6,400 nt of DNA from Gammaproteobacteria bacterium (GTDB lineage Bacteria > Pseudomonadota > Gammaproteobacteria > Enterobacterales > Kangiellaceae). The stretch lies in NCBI GenBank assembly GCA_002401655.1, contig NVTT01000007.1:41488-47887 (forward strand). Reading direction: 5' to 3'. The notes under the pieces were generated by a model. The model did not search any database. It was not told the DNA's origin and saw only the letters and a program-made list of their open reading frames with translations. The position numbers were made by a program, and so were the translations under genes. Position 1 is the stretch's first letter; every line of letters begins with the position of its first letter. Below, piece after piece: positions 5,550 to 6,400 of the stretch.

Positions 5550-5894
5550 ATGAATCAAAAAGTTTTAATCATTGTTTTAGCTTTATTTTTAATAGGTAAC
5601 TTCCATGTTGTTACCGATTGGTGCGATGATCTGCCTGTTGATTCAGTTACATATGATTCAGCTGAACGGGATTTAATTGAACAGAATATAGATCTAAACC
5701 AGGGCAATGGTCACAACGCAGACACTGATCTTTGTGGTCACTGTGGTCATCTCGGTTTAAATATCATGCAGATTACACCAAGTGAAATCGATATTTTTAC
5801 ATCAAATGCTAAATCTAAACCTATTGAGCAGAAAACTACTTTTAACTCCTACTGTACCTCACCGCCAACAAGACCTCCGCTTCAACTCTCTTAA
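5550..5894 (+). CDS. Small exported CzcI-like protein of a metal efflux operon
   Basis: Protein of 114 residues with an N-terminal hydrophobic segment (about 4-20) that is either an uncleaved anchor or a signal peptide, so the body should be periplasmic. The middle is acidic. LCGHCGHLG at 61-69 offers Cys62, Cys65, His64 and His67 as metal ligands; Cys25 and Cys102 are additional. The tail reads TSPPTRPPLQLS. A small exported protein with a CxxC/His motif and a Pro-Arg-Pro tail directly ahead of a CzcC-type gene is the layout of czcI, whose product is thought to modulate czcCBA. Similarity is by pattern rather than strong identity, so 'CzcI-like' is an inference. No ribosome binding site is visible before the ATG. 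A hairpin that could be a terminator or attenuator follows the stop. Confidence 0.62.
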   Translation: MNQKVLIIVLALFLIGNFHVVTDWCDDLPVDSVTYDSAERDLIEQNIDLNQGNGHNADTDLCGHCGHLGLNIMQITPSEIDIFTSNAKSKPIEQKTTFNSYCTSPPTRPPLQLS

Positions 5895-5914
5895 ATTGTC
5901 TATTTAAAGTTCTT

Positions 5915-5947
5915 TAGCGTTTTTTTATTAAAAGGCGCTATTGTTTT
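5915..5947 (+). terminator. Intrinsic terminator or attenuator after the CzcI-like gene
   Basis: Positions 5915-5925 pair with 5930-5940 as an 11-bp RNA stem: five Watson-Crick pairs (TAGCG with CGCTA), two G-U wobbles (5920-5935, 5921-5934) and four A-U pairs, closed by a four-base loop. TTGTTTT follows at once (5941-5947). The wobbles become A-C mismatches on the other strand, so the signal is directed rightward. The stem has few G-C pairs, so termination may be partial, which would reduce but not abolish readthrough into the efflux gene. Confidence 0.55.
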
Positions 5948-5978
5948 AATTAAAAAATATTAATTTAAGGTCACTCCT

Positions 5979-6400
5979 ATGTTATTTATAAAACCCACAG
6001 GGCTGCTTGCTCTGTGTTTTTGCTTTGTTGTATTTTTGAGCAATAATGTGAAAGCAATAGAAAAAACATCGTCCAAACGGCTCATTACTGTCGTCAATGA
6101 TGTCTTAATAAACCATCCTCAAATCATGGAAGCGAAAGCTAAACTTGATCAAGCCAAAGCGCTTGCAAAAGCAAAAGGGCAACCAATTTATAACCCTGAG
6201 CTGTTGCTCGATTACGAATCTAATGTTGAAAACACTTCAACCATTGGAATTTCCCAAACAATAGATTGGTCAAATAAAAGGCAAGCATCAAAACGAATGG
6301 CTCGGCAAAATGTTTTGGTAGCTGAATCAAATTACGCTCAAGTGAAACAGGCGATTGCAACGGACTACTTGAAATCTATCAATCAATTTCAATCGTCGAA
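5979..6400 (+). CDS. CzcC/TolC-type outer-membrane efflux protein, N-terminal part
   Basis: The first 140 residues of a gene cut by the window edge. A signal peptide covers about 1-26, with likely cleavage after VKA. Then come INHPQIMEAKAKLDQAKALAKAKG (about 44-67), YNPELLLDYE (71-80) and IGISQTIDWSNKRQASKRMA (89-108). These are the helix and strand segments that open outer-membrane efflux proteins of the CzcC branch: a 'HP.I..A...L..A' helix, an 'NPEL..E' strand and a 'SQ.id...KR' strand. Such proteins form the outer-membrane channel of RND metal exporters. AAGG at 5967-5970 is eight bases before the ATG. The 84-bp gap from the CzcI-like gene holds the hairpin. CzcB- and CzcA-type genes are expected beyond 6400 but are not visible. 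Confidence 0.85.
   Translation, partial: MLFIKPTGLLALCFCFVVFLSNNVKAIEKTSSKRLITVVNDVLINHPQIMEAKAKLDQAKALAKAKGQPIYNPELLLDYESNVENTSTIGISQTIDWSNKRQASKRMARQNVLVAESNYAQVKQAIATDYLKSINQFQSS

Noticed and set aside
1..6400. CRISPR arrays, tRNA or rRNA genes, insertion sequences, attachment sites
   Set aside because: No repeat-spacer pattern, cloverleaf-like sequence, rRNA-like segment, transposase motif or paired terminal inverted repeats was seen on reading both strands.

Overview
The window is a metal-handling region from an AT-rich Gram-negative bacterium. Signs of a proteobacterium, probably a gammaproteobacterium, are a classical Fur box, a periplasmic cytochrome c fused to an FTR1 permease, an outer-membrane beta-barrel protein with a C-terminal Phe, a MerR-type promoter and a TolC/CzcC-type efflux protein. 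Genus and species cannot be named from the sequence alone.

Layout. (1) Positions 1-157 are non-coding and hold a promoter whose perfect TATAAT is covered by a Fur box. (2) Positions 158-2173 (+) encode a 671-residue cytochrome c/FTR1 iron permease. (3) Convergent to it, about 2928 down to 2233 (-), lies a VIT1/CCC1-type iron/manganese transporter that starts with TTG. A short AT-rich repeat and a hairpin lie at the junction. (4) Positions 2956-3135 form a divergent control region: a MerR-type promoter (TTGACT, 20-bp spacer, TATAAT) over an imperfect dyad fires rightward, and a weaker promoter candidate faces the VIT gene. (5) Positions 3136-5414 (+) form a tightly packed five-gene operon: MerR-family metal sensor, PF13557-like outer-membrane protein, MerP-like periplasmic HMA protein, a Cys-rich GDCCVxC protein, and a MerT-like inner-membrane protein. 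Three of the four junctions overlap and the fourth is a 31-bp gap. (6) Positions 5415-5549 hold four TTGACA-containing repeats in 12-bp steps. (7) Positions 5550-5894 (+) encode a small CzcI-like exported protein. A U-rich hairpin follows, then the start of a CzcC/TolC-type outer-membrane efflux gene (5979 to beyond the window edge).

How the parts may work together. The first pair balances iron: Fur-repressed high-affinity uptake against a VIT-type protein that removes surplus cytosolic Fe/Mn. The middle operon resembles a mer transport module (sensor, periplasmic binder, inner-membrane carrier) but has no merA reductase in the window, and it adds an outer-membrane protein and a small multi-cysteine protein. 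The right-hand genes look like the beginning of a Czc-type RND efflux operon, which would export divalent metals. The mer-like operon is the least ordinary part. Its metal and its direction of transport cannot be decided from sequence.
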